A stretch of 64,000 nucleotides of DNA from Dendrolimus kikuchii (Eukaryota > Arthropoda > Insecta > Lepidoptera > Lasiocampidae). Position 1 is the stretch's first letter. Each line of letters opens with the position of its first letter. Below the pieces are notes generated by a model that was not told where the DNA came from, made no database searches, and was given only the letters and a program-made list of their open reading frames with translations. Of this stretch, positions 44,181 through 56,100 are shown piece after piece. Where the stretch lies: assembly GCA_019925095.2 (NCBI GenBank), contig CM034398.1, positions 10,989,001-11,053,000 of the forward strand, in the 5' to 3' direction. A program made the translations under genes and the position numbers.

Positions 44181-47100
44181 CTAAATTATTTCTTCTATGC
44201 TTTGATCGGGAGAATCACTACTTCTCGTCTCTTCTACTGGTTCTTGCTGCAATGATTTTAATTCTGACTCGAATCCTAGAAGAAAAAAATATTACTTTTA
44301 CATCACCGGCATTCTAAAAACTTCTCAAAGATCGGTAAAGGTTGTATAAAGCCAGGATTTATCCCTTATAATAAACGCATATTGGCTAGTCTCTTCCATG
44401 CAATAATTGTTTTATGCACAGTGTAATTACCATCATCGTGGTTTCAAAGGGTATAGCAGGGTTTCTAAGTAAAAACTGTCCCCAGCGCGTTTTCTACTTT
44501 TACTATGGGAATCGTTGTGTTATCAAATACAAATCATTCACCCAAATTTTCAGCTTTTTATTTTAAGTATTTTTCAAGTTTTTTTGAAAAACTTATTTTT
44601 CCATTTTTTTTTTCAATAGTAAAATGACAAATTAACTTATGGCGATTTTTTTACCAATACTTAGGAGCAAAAGGCATGAAAAAATATTTTTTTTGTAATT
44701 CCCGAATAAAAAAAAGAATTTTTAGAAATAAAATAAAACTAAAATATTTTTTATCTCGAGATTTTGAAATTTATCTATCACCATTTTTTTTTCAGAATAT
44801 GTGTTTTACAATGCTTTCTACTAATGATTTTTCTTGAAATGGTGGAACAATGTCAAAAAAAGAAAAACTTTTTTTATTTTTTTTATTGCAGGAGTTCAGC
44901 AGACAGGCAGACGGCCCACTTGATGGAAAGCGGTTACCATCGCCTATGGACATTTGCAACACCAAAGGTGCTACAAATGCGCTGCTGCTCTCTTAAGGGA
45001 CACTGGAACCTGGTCACCAATGCCGGAACACAACTCAAGGTTGTTATGGCGACATACTTTAGACCAGGGGTGGTAGCCGTCCAGTCGGGGAAATACCCTA
45101 CCACCTGGCTGTGGGTTGTTCTGTCGCCTCTTACGACAGGCCGCCCGGCCGCAGGAAATTGTATTCTTTCTCCGTTCCTGCACGGTAATTCTCATAATTT
45201 ATGTTCTATCAAACAGATATTCTTTTGATTTTTAACTCAAAACACATACCTCTTTGAAACGACTTTAAAGTAATAACTTTCTTTAGTTTTGTTCAAAAAC
45301 ATAATATATTTTGACAAATTATATAATTTTTCTATATGGTTAAGAATATTTTTTTGGTGTTAATATATTAGACAGAAATTACTGATTCTAATATTAATTC
45401 CCAATTCTGTAAACACTGTATAGTGCCTCAATATGAATATAATACCATTATAACTTCTAACTAACTGATGCGGCTCAGCGACCTAAAATGTGTCCTGGCC
45501 TTCGAAACGAGAATAGTCCACTCCTTTCTGTTCAGCGCTGTCTCATGCCAGCCATAGGCTTGAAGCTCGCTCAGATCAGCCTCCACTACGTCACTCCAGC
45601 AATATCTGGGCCGACCAACTGGTCGCCGTTCCGTTGGTCTGCTCAGATAGGCTCTTTTCACCGCGTGATCCTCCCCCATTGTATGTAGGTGGCCAATCCA
45701 GCGCAAGCGATATGCCTTGGTCTCGCCTATGATATATTGCGCTCATCCACCAGCTCTTTGATTTCAGAATTTTTTCGGATGCGCCAGTTGCCATCCCTTA
45801 CCCGTGTCGAACCCAGGATCTTTCTTAGGACTTTTCTTTCAGCTAACAACAGTTTGTCTTCCTCCTTAAGTGTTAGGGTCCAAACCTCACATCCGTACAA
45901 ACTTCAAACAAATTATATACAATTACTCTTGAAAAGGGTAATGACCTTTTCAAAATTCTAATGATACCACTTTCATTGTCGTCAACATCGGCTTCGGGTC
46001 TCCATTAAGTGTTTTTCGTATTATTTAGGATTTGACCCTGAAGGCCCACTTGAAAAATTCACCTGTATATGAGAGATGGGGTATAGTGCGCATTTGGAAC
46101 CGGTCCACTTGTTCTTTATTATTTCATCTTGAGGCATTTAAATAATTTGTTTGGAGTTTGTTCGGATGTGAGGCTTGGAACCTAACACTTAAGAAGGAAT
46201 ATAAGCTGTTGTAGGCTGAAAGAAAAGTCCTAAGAAAGATCCTGGGTCCGACACGGGGAAGGGATGGCAACTGGCGCATCCGAAAAAAATCTGAAATCAA
46301 AAAGCTGGTGGATGAGCGCAATATATCATAAGCGAGACCAAGGCATATCGCTTGCGCTGGCTTGGCCACCTACATAGAATGGGGGAGGATCACGCGGTGA
46401 AAAGAGCCTATCTTGGCAGACCAACGGCGACCAGTTGGTCGGCCCAGATATCGCTGGAGTGACGTAGTGGAGGCTGATCTGAGCGAGCTTCAAGCCTATG
46501 GCTGGCATGAGACAGCGCTGAACAGAAAGGAGTGGACTATTCTCGTTTCGAAGGCCAGGACACATTTTAGGTCGCTGAGCCGCATCAGTTAGTTAGAAGT
46601 TATAATGGTATTATATTCATATTGAGGCACTACACAGTGTTTACAGAATTGGGAATTGATATTAGAATCAGTAATTTCTGTCTAATATATTAACACCAAA
46701 AAAATATTCTTAACCATATAGAAAAATTATATAATTTGTCAAAATGTATTGTTTTTGAACAAAACTAAAGAAAGTTATTATTTTAAAGTCGTTTCAAAGA
46801 GGTATGTGTTTTGAGTTAAAATTAAAAAAAATATCTGTTCGATAGAACCAAGAAGCTTTTGTGTGTAAACTTCTTGGATAGAACACAAGGTTATGAGAAA
46901 AAAAAACAGTTTTTTTTTGACACTGTTCTACCACTTCAAAAAAATTCATGAGTAGAAAGGATTGTAAAATACATATGCTGAAAAAAAATGGTGATAGATG
47001 AATTTCAAAAACTCGAGATAAAAAATATTTTAGTTTTATTTTATTTCTAAAAATTCTTTTTTCATTCGGGAATTACAACAAAAATATTTTTTCATGCCTT

Positions 47101-50100
47101 TTGCTCCCAAGTATTGGTAAAAAAATCGCCATAAGTTAATTTGTAATTTTACTATTGAAAAAAGAACGGAAAAATAGGTTTTTCAAAAAAACTCGAAAAA
47201 TACTTAAGATAAAAAGTTGAAAATTTGGGTGAATTATTTTTATTTGATAACACAACGATCCCCATAGCAAAAGTAGAAAACGCGCTGGGGGCAGTTTTTA
47301 CTTAGAAACCCTGCTATATATATACCCTTTGCGGTTGTAATTGGATCATGTATTTCAAAGTTCAAGCAATTAGCTCATGAATATTAAAATTGTAGAATAA
47401 TTTTCAAGGAAACAGGTATCAGGCGAAAGCGGAACACTAATAAACCTAGCTCTAGCGAAAGCTGTAGGAATAATCGTTGTACTATTGGCCTTAAAGTGAG
47501 GTAAAGGAATTTGGTCCATACAGCCTTGTCTGATATGTTAAGTCTTCAGCTGTAGGTAGCCCAGCCAAATGGGCCTTTTACTGATGCCAATCATCATAGT
47601 TCTTGTGGCAAATCAATAGGCCACATTTAACTACATAATTCATATATCTCACATAAACATAAAATTATTACTCAAAAACTATCAATATCCTACAACTATT
47701 GTTCATTTTAAGGCCTATTTATACATTTTTTGAAAATTAACTGCACAGCACAACATCACTCATAAATTCTCTCCAAAAACTCAGAAAGCGGTAGGACTAT
47801 CTATAAATAATTACATATCTCGAAGAGTTATATATCAATGCAGGGACAGAGAAAGAGTACACAATTTCCTGTGTCCGATCGGCCGATCGTAAGAGGCGAC
47901 AAAACAACCTAGTTAGGTGGTAGGGCATTTGCCAGTCTGGATGGCTACCACCCCTTGTCTAGCACAGGGCTTCCCAAACTTATTTTAACTGTGACGCCTT
48001 TGGGAAGTTGCAATATTATTGCGAAGCCTTGACCTTCTTGCTATAAATTTACCTACTACTAGTTGTACTTCTAGCCTAATAACGATTCGTCAGAAAAACT
48101 CCAATTAGCATCTAATATTTTTTTATTAGAAAATAATGCGTATGGCGCTCACTCGACTCGGTCGCATCGACACAGACAGCCAAGCTATTTAGATCGCCTC
48201 ACGACGCCCCTAGGATAATACCGCGGCGCCCCATGGCGTCGCGACGCACAGTTAGGGAAGCCCTGGTCTAGAGTATGCCGCCATAATAACCTTGAGTTGT
48301 GTTCCAGTATTAATGGCCAGGTTCCAGTCTCCCTTTAGAGAGCGGCAGCGCATTTGTAGCACCTTTGGTGTTGCAAATACCCATAGGCGATGGTAACCAC
48401 TTTCCATCAGGTGGGCCGTCTGCCTGTCTGCCGGACTCATGCAAAAAAACCAGTTGATTACTTTAGAATATAGTTTTGGCTGCAAGGCTTTTTGAACTAG
48501 TCTTACCAATAAATCTTCTGATAAGACTAAACTTACCAGTTTTTGTAAAACGTGTTAGCAAAGAGCACACTCTGGCTATAGTAATAATGGGAATATACTT
48601 ACGTGAAGCATCGGGATGGTTTGGCGCGAGATGAAGCAACAATCGGAGTACTCTTTCTTTGGTGATCAACCCAGGTCGTCCATTGATCGCTCGTAATAAT
48701 TGTTGGCCTCCTATCACACCTAAATGAGAGAGGAACGGTTAGCAATAAACAATCATGGAATGTCGGTTGGCAGTGAAAGATCTTATTTCCGGTTCCTATG
48801 ACTTACTATCAAAATATGCCTCGTATTTTACTTTGCCTTTCCATTGAAACACGTGTATAACGTTTATTTCTAACTTTTAAACGGAACTATAGACTACCCG
48901 AAAATGTTTAGTACTTTACATAATTCCTGCTTTGAACTTTCTGTACTATTCTTCCATACGAGGTAAGAGTAGAAACATTGAGTTATATGTGTTACGTACT
49001 AGAGAAGTTATTCAAAACAAAAATTTTAACTTGAAAGCGGGTGTCTGCGCGGGACCAGCGAGCCGTGGACTCATGCCCTATACATTATACACTGCAGAGG
49101 TCACGTGTCACAGCTTTTGTACCTACAAAACTTCATTAGAATTCATACTTTATTTCAAAATATATTTTTATATTGTTGTTATTGTTGAACCACTGCTGTC
49201 ATGATCAAAAGATTCTTCTTACGCAAAAAAAAAATGGAAGTTGTCTTGGGAATACGGGTCAGCGGTTACCGCGTGTGAAGTTGCATGTAAAGCCCTGACA
49301 TGTTTACTTACATTTTGAATACAGATTGCAAAAAACTGAATTGTAAACAAAGACCTGTATTTATTTCTCCAGCCTCCAATGTCTTCTTAACGTCCAAAAA
49401 TCGCTTTACGAGGGTGCTTTGTTCCTGGAGTGCTATTGTTTGCGAACCTGTAATTATATAATGCATAATTCTTATTTCCCTTTAGTTTTAGGAACATCTG
49501 ACTCATTTGTTCCTTGTTTACGGTCTTGGGATAAGCCGCCATAAAGGAGACGGATAAGCTTTCATACATTGTTAGGCCCAGATTGTAAAAAGATGAGAGT
49601 GATTTTAAGATTTCATTTTGTAATGTTGATATTTTTTTATAATTGTAGTGGGAGTAGTTATTTTGAATGAATTAATCGCGTGGTGGAAGTCGTGGTGGCA
49701 TAATGGATCGTGCACGAGTTCCGAACGCAAAGGGCGCGGGTTCAATACCATACCGGAACGCATACACCACTTATGTGGTTTTCTGACCTAATGTGTATAT
49801 TGTTCCAATTATCACGTGCTCATAGCGGTGAAGAAAAACATCGTGATGAAACCTGCACATCGAGATAACCGATGTGTCAAAACTGCCAAGCCGCCTTAGA
49901 CAAGCGTGGTGGGTATACTGTCCGTTCCCCTACAGTGGGAGGCCCGAGCCCAGCAGAGGGACGTTTATGGGTTTTTATCTATAATCGTGTGGTGTAAATA
50001 TTTTCATATTATTAATTGTTGAAGTTCTTTCACATAAAACGATTATAGTATTATAATATTTTATTTGTGACCTTATTTTTAAGATATCTCGTGTTCCAAG

Positions 50101-53100
50101 TACAATTTAGAGCCGATGTTTTTTATTGTGTAATATAAAAATATAAAGCGTTTTTAAGCCATATCTCAACTCATTACATTTTATTAGCCCAAAAGTCCTT
50201 TGTGTAAATATTTTTTTATTTACGATAATGGGGATGTATAAAAGATGCCTTCTATCCTGGAAAGCGATACAATTTCACTGGGATACATTTTTATTGTATA
50301 CAAGTGCAACTGTGATAATAAGAATTGTAACATTTTAGCACCTTACCCGTGTCCGCGTCTGAAGATTTCGCCAGGCACTTTGTTGCTTCTTTCAATGCCT
50401 CCAAAGCTTTTTCATAATTCTGTAAATAATATCAATTAAAACATTCAATCAACGCCTTATCATTTTCAATATCGTAAATTTCATGAAGTTAAAAAGGAGC
50501 TATTTATTTAACAAAATAATAGACGGCGCGCGTCTAGGGACGCCCGACAGAAGTGATAACTTAAACTAATCTAAGTTGAACTATTTAACATTGAAATTGT
50601 CTAACTTGAGAAAAGCTTAGGTTATTACTCAAATTTTATGTATATTAATATGATAATGTAAGGAAAGGTTATTTATTAATAAAATATTTTATTGATTATA
50701 ACATATTTTTATTCTTAGTTACAATTCTTGAATATCTACATTCGAATTTTGTTTATGTACATTATTAGTATCATCATTTAATCTAATTATGGAAATACAG
50801 CTAGCGCTGTGGGTCAGAGTGAGAGAGGAGGAGCCTGCCTACCGCTGCCGTATGCGTGATAGAAAGGGAAGCCAGACATACAGGAGCCGTAACGCGTTAC
50901 TTAACGAAGCGGTTTACTCTCCCATAAGAAGTTATCACTTCAAAAATATTTTTACTTACCTCATACTCATCTACTTCGACTTTAGCACACTCCGCATAAA
51001 ACGCGGCCAGCTTCCCGTACGCCTTAGCGCGCGTGTAGAAGTGCAATATGTGCCGCATCAGATCGGGCCGCGTCCTCCACTCGGCTCGCCGCCGCAGGTA
51101 TTCCGCCGCCATCAGCTGCGCGTTGCGGTCGCGGGTAGCGGCTGCGAACGTTGCGATGCGGTCCGCATCGCCTGACCGCATCAACCATCGCATTGCACCT
51201 GCCTATATTTACAGTGCAATTTATTGTTATTCTCTTTTTTACCAGTATTTTATGACGCGGTAGATCTTGATTGTTACTCTTAAGCCTAGTCGCACTACGC
51301 TAGGAATTTAGTCGAGTACCAAGTAATTTAGTAACTAAACGTGTCTGAACAACAAAAAATTAGTCGAGTAGATTAGCAAATCATTTAATCGATACATTTC
51401 GTTCTATCTTTTTCGGCAAGTATCGCCCCCCTCCATTCGTCACTGCTTAGTCGTTAATTTGTTTTAAACCACTGAAGTAGGAAACCTTAGAGGTCCATGT
51501 TTTAAACAAGTACGAAGAAACCAAGCCATAAAATCCAAAATTAAACAAGTACGAACCCGTTGTTTTAGTCGAGTTCATTAGCTGCCGCAAAGTGTAGTTT
51601 CGCTGGAGTAAAGAAACCACTTTACAATTTGTTTCTGCGTATTTACATCATGAATGCTTGTGGAATGTTGTGTCCCGACCATTGAGATATAACATGTCTA
51701 GAGAGAGCATTGCTAACAAACAATATCGCCAAAAACGGCATCAAAAATGCGACGCGTTGCTATTTTGCTATATTCACTCTCGTAAAACTATCAATGTGTG
51801 CGTGTTTTCGGGATATCAGGTAAAAAAATCACCCCATTTTTTATAATTAATTTTTTTTTATGTAAGTGAAAAGTTTAAATGATCGTTTTGATTTATTCGC
51901 TTTGTGTTATAATTTAATATTACTCAGAGGTTTTAGTTTCTTTTTAAATAAACTATTAGCAACAAAAGTTGTGTTTTGGAATGAACCATAAAAAATACAT
52001 GCACAAATGAATTCATAACATACACAACATGTTTACGAAGGGTATTAGATGACTATTTATGCCCCAAAGATTATACTGCGCTAAAAGTCAGTGAAATAAG
52101 TTGTAACAGTGGACTTGGAACGATTCAATGGGCTCATATTGAGTAGTGGGCTTTATGTGTAATCCAAAGTTAGATCAGTAGTAGGAACTACGGGGTAGGT
52201 ACACGGGATAGTTTAGTTTTAGGGACTTAAGAGCAACGAAACCACTTGAAAAGGGCTATTATGAAAATAAAAATATTCATATCCACAAGTTTTTATTCAA
52301 ACTAGTTCGGTTTGATTCTTTTATAAACTAAAATATTTTTTTTTATCATATTAATATATTACATTAATCTTGAGAAAGCATACGATCGCGTCCCCCGAGA
52401 AGTTCTGTGGTGGGTCCTCAGAGCGAAAGGTGTGCCAGAGAAGTACGTAAGACTGATAGAAAGCATGTATGAGAATGTTAGTACACAAGTCCGCTCTGCA
52501 GTAGGAACCACGAACAAGTTCCCTGTGAGGGTAGGTTTGCACCAGGGATCCGCTTTAAGTCCTTACCTGTTTCTGCTGGTCATGGATGCACTGACCACAG
52601 AGATACAGGATGAGGCCCCCTGGTGCATGCTCTTCGCAGATGATATTGTCCTGGTGGATGAAGATGGGGTAGCACTTCAAAACAAACTAAACAGGTGGCG
52701 GCAAGCGCTAGAGGGCGTTGGATTAAAAATCAGCAGAACCAAAACCGAATACCTGTTTTGTGATTTCGGCGGGACCTCTAGTGCTGTGCCTCTTAAACTA
52801 CAATCAGTCACACTACCATGTAACCCCGAATTCAAATACCTTGGTTCACTACTGCAGAATAATTGTGATATAGAGAGGGATGTAAGGAGAAGAATAAATG
52901 TAGCATGGCTGAAGTGGAGACAGGTAACCGGTGTGACGTGCGACAAACTAATGCCACTGAAACTAAAAGGTCAAATATATAAATCTATCATACGACCAGT
53001 CATGCTATACGGGTCGGAATGTTGGGCCACTAAAGTGATAAACTACAAATGTCTCCACTCAGCTGAGATGAGAATGTTGAGATGGATGTGTGGTGTTACA

Positions 53101-56100
53101 AGAATGGATAAGGTGAGAAATGAGTACATAAGGGGATCTTTGAAAGTTGCACCTGTGACAGAAAAATTGAGAGGAAGAAGATTAAGTTGGTATGGGCATA
53201 TAATGAGGAGGGATGAAAGTCACGTGACAAAAAGAATGTTATACTACAAGATCGATGGGTACAAATTTAAAGGTAGACCAAAAAAAAGATGGATGGATTG
53301 TGTGAAGGATGATATGATGATATGCGGTGCATATTGTGCCGACCCCAAGTAATTGGGATATGGTGAAAGAAAAGATTAATATATTACATTATTTCTTTAT
53401 TAGGATATAATGGAGATGCAGCTAACAGAATACAGACAACATTAATATCTTAATTATCACAATAATGTACTAAAAATGTCAGTACAACATATCCCCATAA
53501 ATTCTTAACATGTTTTAGGTGACATAAAATGAAACTATACAAAATATATGTTTAAATTATACACTAAATTACTATTGAATATATTACAAAACTGTGACAC
53601 TTCACACAAAACTAAATTTACTAGCAAAAACAGGCATTGCAAGAATATATAATTGGTTAATTCAACTTTGCTTGCATGATACTTCAAATATCCCATGTGT
53701 ACTTCAAATATTCAAGTATCTCATGTTTTCTGTTTTAAAAAGTATATTGTTTATTTCCGTTACCGCAAGTACATACATATGGCAGTATCAAAATAAGTCT
53801 GTAATGTCGAATTTCATGGTGAACGGTACATTTCCAAAACCAATAAGAAAAAATATTATTGAAATATATGAATCATTATTAATATTAATCTTATAATTGA
53901 ATAAATACTGCTATTTCAATACGCACACACATGGCACAGCTCCTTTTTAAATTCTAAAACCTTTTTTCAATATATAAATTTATTTTTCTTCGAAATGACT
54001 GGAACACACAAGCAACCTTTTGTTGGGATTCCAGTAGTGGTCATCTTGCGATTTCCGGATTACTTTTATCCAATAACCGGCTACAATTGGATCCGCAGGA
54101 AGTCTAAAACGTAATATAAGCTGGTTTAAGAAAACCGGACACCCGAACATTACATGTATATCTGTTTTCTATAGATTTTTACAATTATTCATATTTCATA
54201 TAAAAATATCGTAACAACATTTCCCAAATTTTGGCAAATAACTCCCACTTCTCAACTGACATCATTTATCAATTCGATAACCTTTGAAATATCGAAATTA
54301 AATTTCATGTTTTTATAAAGAAATTATGAGGAAAGTGTTAAACTTACCGATGAAATGAGATATTATCCAAATCCTTTCCTCTTTTAGAATAATTGCGACA
54401 GATTTTAATGACACAGGATGGCATAATGTTTTTTTTTTGCGAGAGTTCCAACCAGTAAAGAAGTCAAAATGACACTAACAGGCGTAAGAAGCCAGTGCAC
54501 CAAATTTGGTGCACTTTTTTTGGGTCGTTTTTGTGCAATTGATGCGTGATCTAAACGTTTATATGATCTAAGGCCCCGACATTACAAAAATAAAGAAAAA
54601 TTCGTAGCTCTTATACTATTTTCATTTCTTTATTTTCTCAATGACAGCTGCTGTGGAAACTTGAAAGAGCGTCTTTTTTACATTATGTATACATTATTTA
54701 ATAAAAATATGACGCTTACGCACGTGCAAGGTCATAGCAGAGTCAGAGAAACTGACATGGATGGAGCTATCGATAAACGTAACACGATAACAGACCCGAT
54801 ATTTGTTTACAAAGTGTAAGAAACTAAACTATTGCCGGATAATTTTGTACAAATTTATTAACTAATATTATATTTCATTACAAGATGTAATTATATTATG
54901 TTGATTCTTTATTTATTTATTTTAATCAAAATCTGATGAATCGTCACTGTCACTCGATGAGCTCTCCCCAACATTTATTATAAGTTCCTGTACTTCTATA
55001 TTATCGAATGCCACATGAATTTTCCAATCCGACACTATGTTTTGGGTTCTTCTCACAATTTTTTCCCAGTGTTCGGCGGTTACTCCCGCACATGCATTTT
55101 TTAATAAATCTAACATCTTGTTTGCCGTAAAAGGGGGATGGGTTTTAATTTGTGCCCATATTAGTTCTATAGCATTGTACTGACAATGATACGGCGGAAG
55201 TGGAAGAACCCAGTGACCACATTCGGCAGCTATTTCGTCGGTATTATATCTTTTAGGGAGGTTTTTTTCGATTTTAAAATATTCACTAATTGTACTTTTA
55301 ATAAAGTATTATCCACATTTTCGCCATGACGTTGGAGCCAGTCAATTATCTCTTATTTTTTATTGGTCTGCGTAGGCATTTTATCAATTTGTCTGGAGTG
55401 ATATGTAGCGTTCGTTGTCCATAATAATTATCGACGGTTCTTCCAGAGATTGCACGGTTTCTTCAAACCATCCTTCGTAAATCTCCGCGTTCATTTCTAC
55501 GTGGTAGTCCACTGTTTTCTTGGATTTAAAGGCCAGTAAAGCATTTGACACGAATCTTTTCGTAGACCCTGCATGGCATATGATAAGGCGTTCACCTTTT
55601 CCCATTGGCACTGAACTAGTGGAAGCGGCGGTGTCGTCAGTCCAGTTCTTAGATACTGCGTGGTTTGCATTTAACCAAGTCTCGTCAGTGAAAATAACAT
55701 TTGACCAATCTGATATATTTTTGGCTTCGATCAAAAATTCGCAACGAGCCATAGCAACGTCGTGACGCTCCATCAATATTTTACGTTTGTCCGATTTTTT
55801 ATAAGAAAACCCAATTTCTTTCAAAACCGAGCTTAATGACGATTTTTGGCCAAGGAACAAAACACATTCACGTAAAGAAACAACAAGTTTTTGAAGTGTT
55901 GGAATTTCTTTGCGCAAGTACTAGTCATATATATGACGGCGAATAGCAGCAGCGTCGAAGTTGTCAACCGATGTCACACGACACGCTTTAATACTTATTT
56001 ACTTTATTGCCTTGAACGTTGGGCAGTAGCGAGTATTTTAGTTACTAAACTACTCGGTACTCGACTAAATTACTAGCGTAGTGCGACTAAGCTTAAGGGC

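Larger units (their letters stand above)
44447..47332. repeat. 2.9-kb foldback structure carrying inverted LINE fragments
   Basis: Left arm 44447-45917 and right arm 46140-47332 are inverted copies around a spacer of about 220 bases. The ends are CAAAGGGTATAGCAGGGTTT and RC CAAAGGGTATATATATAGCA. The left arm holds a later family A insertion (44868-45185). The right arm holds a small hairpin insertion near 46852-46880. The arms are highly similar by eye but not identical. No clear target-site duplication was found outside. Confidence 0.88.
51283..56093 (-). mobile_element. IS630/Tc1-mariner-type element with about 60-bp inverted ends and a nested LINE
   Basis: The ends AGCCTAGTCGCACTACGCTA and RC AGCTTAGTCGCACTACGCTA continue as inverted repeats through ATTTAGTCGAGTACC and TTTAGTAACTAAA. 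TA flanks both sides (51281-51282, 56094-56095). Inside on the - strand are a broken DDE transposase (55917-54905) and a two-exon THAP mini-ORF (54424-53980). A LINE (52367-53374) is nested. Regions 51600-52340 and 53400-53970 have no gene. Confidence 0.78.

Noticed and set aside
48576..48602. Possible 27-nt intron (GTAAGT...TATAG) in IFT140
   Set aside because: It is far below the usual minimum intron size and is open and in frame, so it was kept as coding sequence.
49387..49569. 60-codon - strand frame, considered as a missing IFT140 exon
   Set aside because: No acceptor/donor pair with matching phase and no similarity to IFT140; neighbouring exons already join in phase.
54496..54522. Perfect palindrome AGTGCACCAAATTTGGTGCACT
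   Set aside because: Loopless 22-bp palindrome with no second copy or context; likely chance or a transposon remnant.
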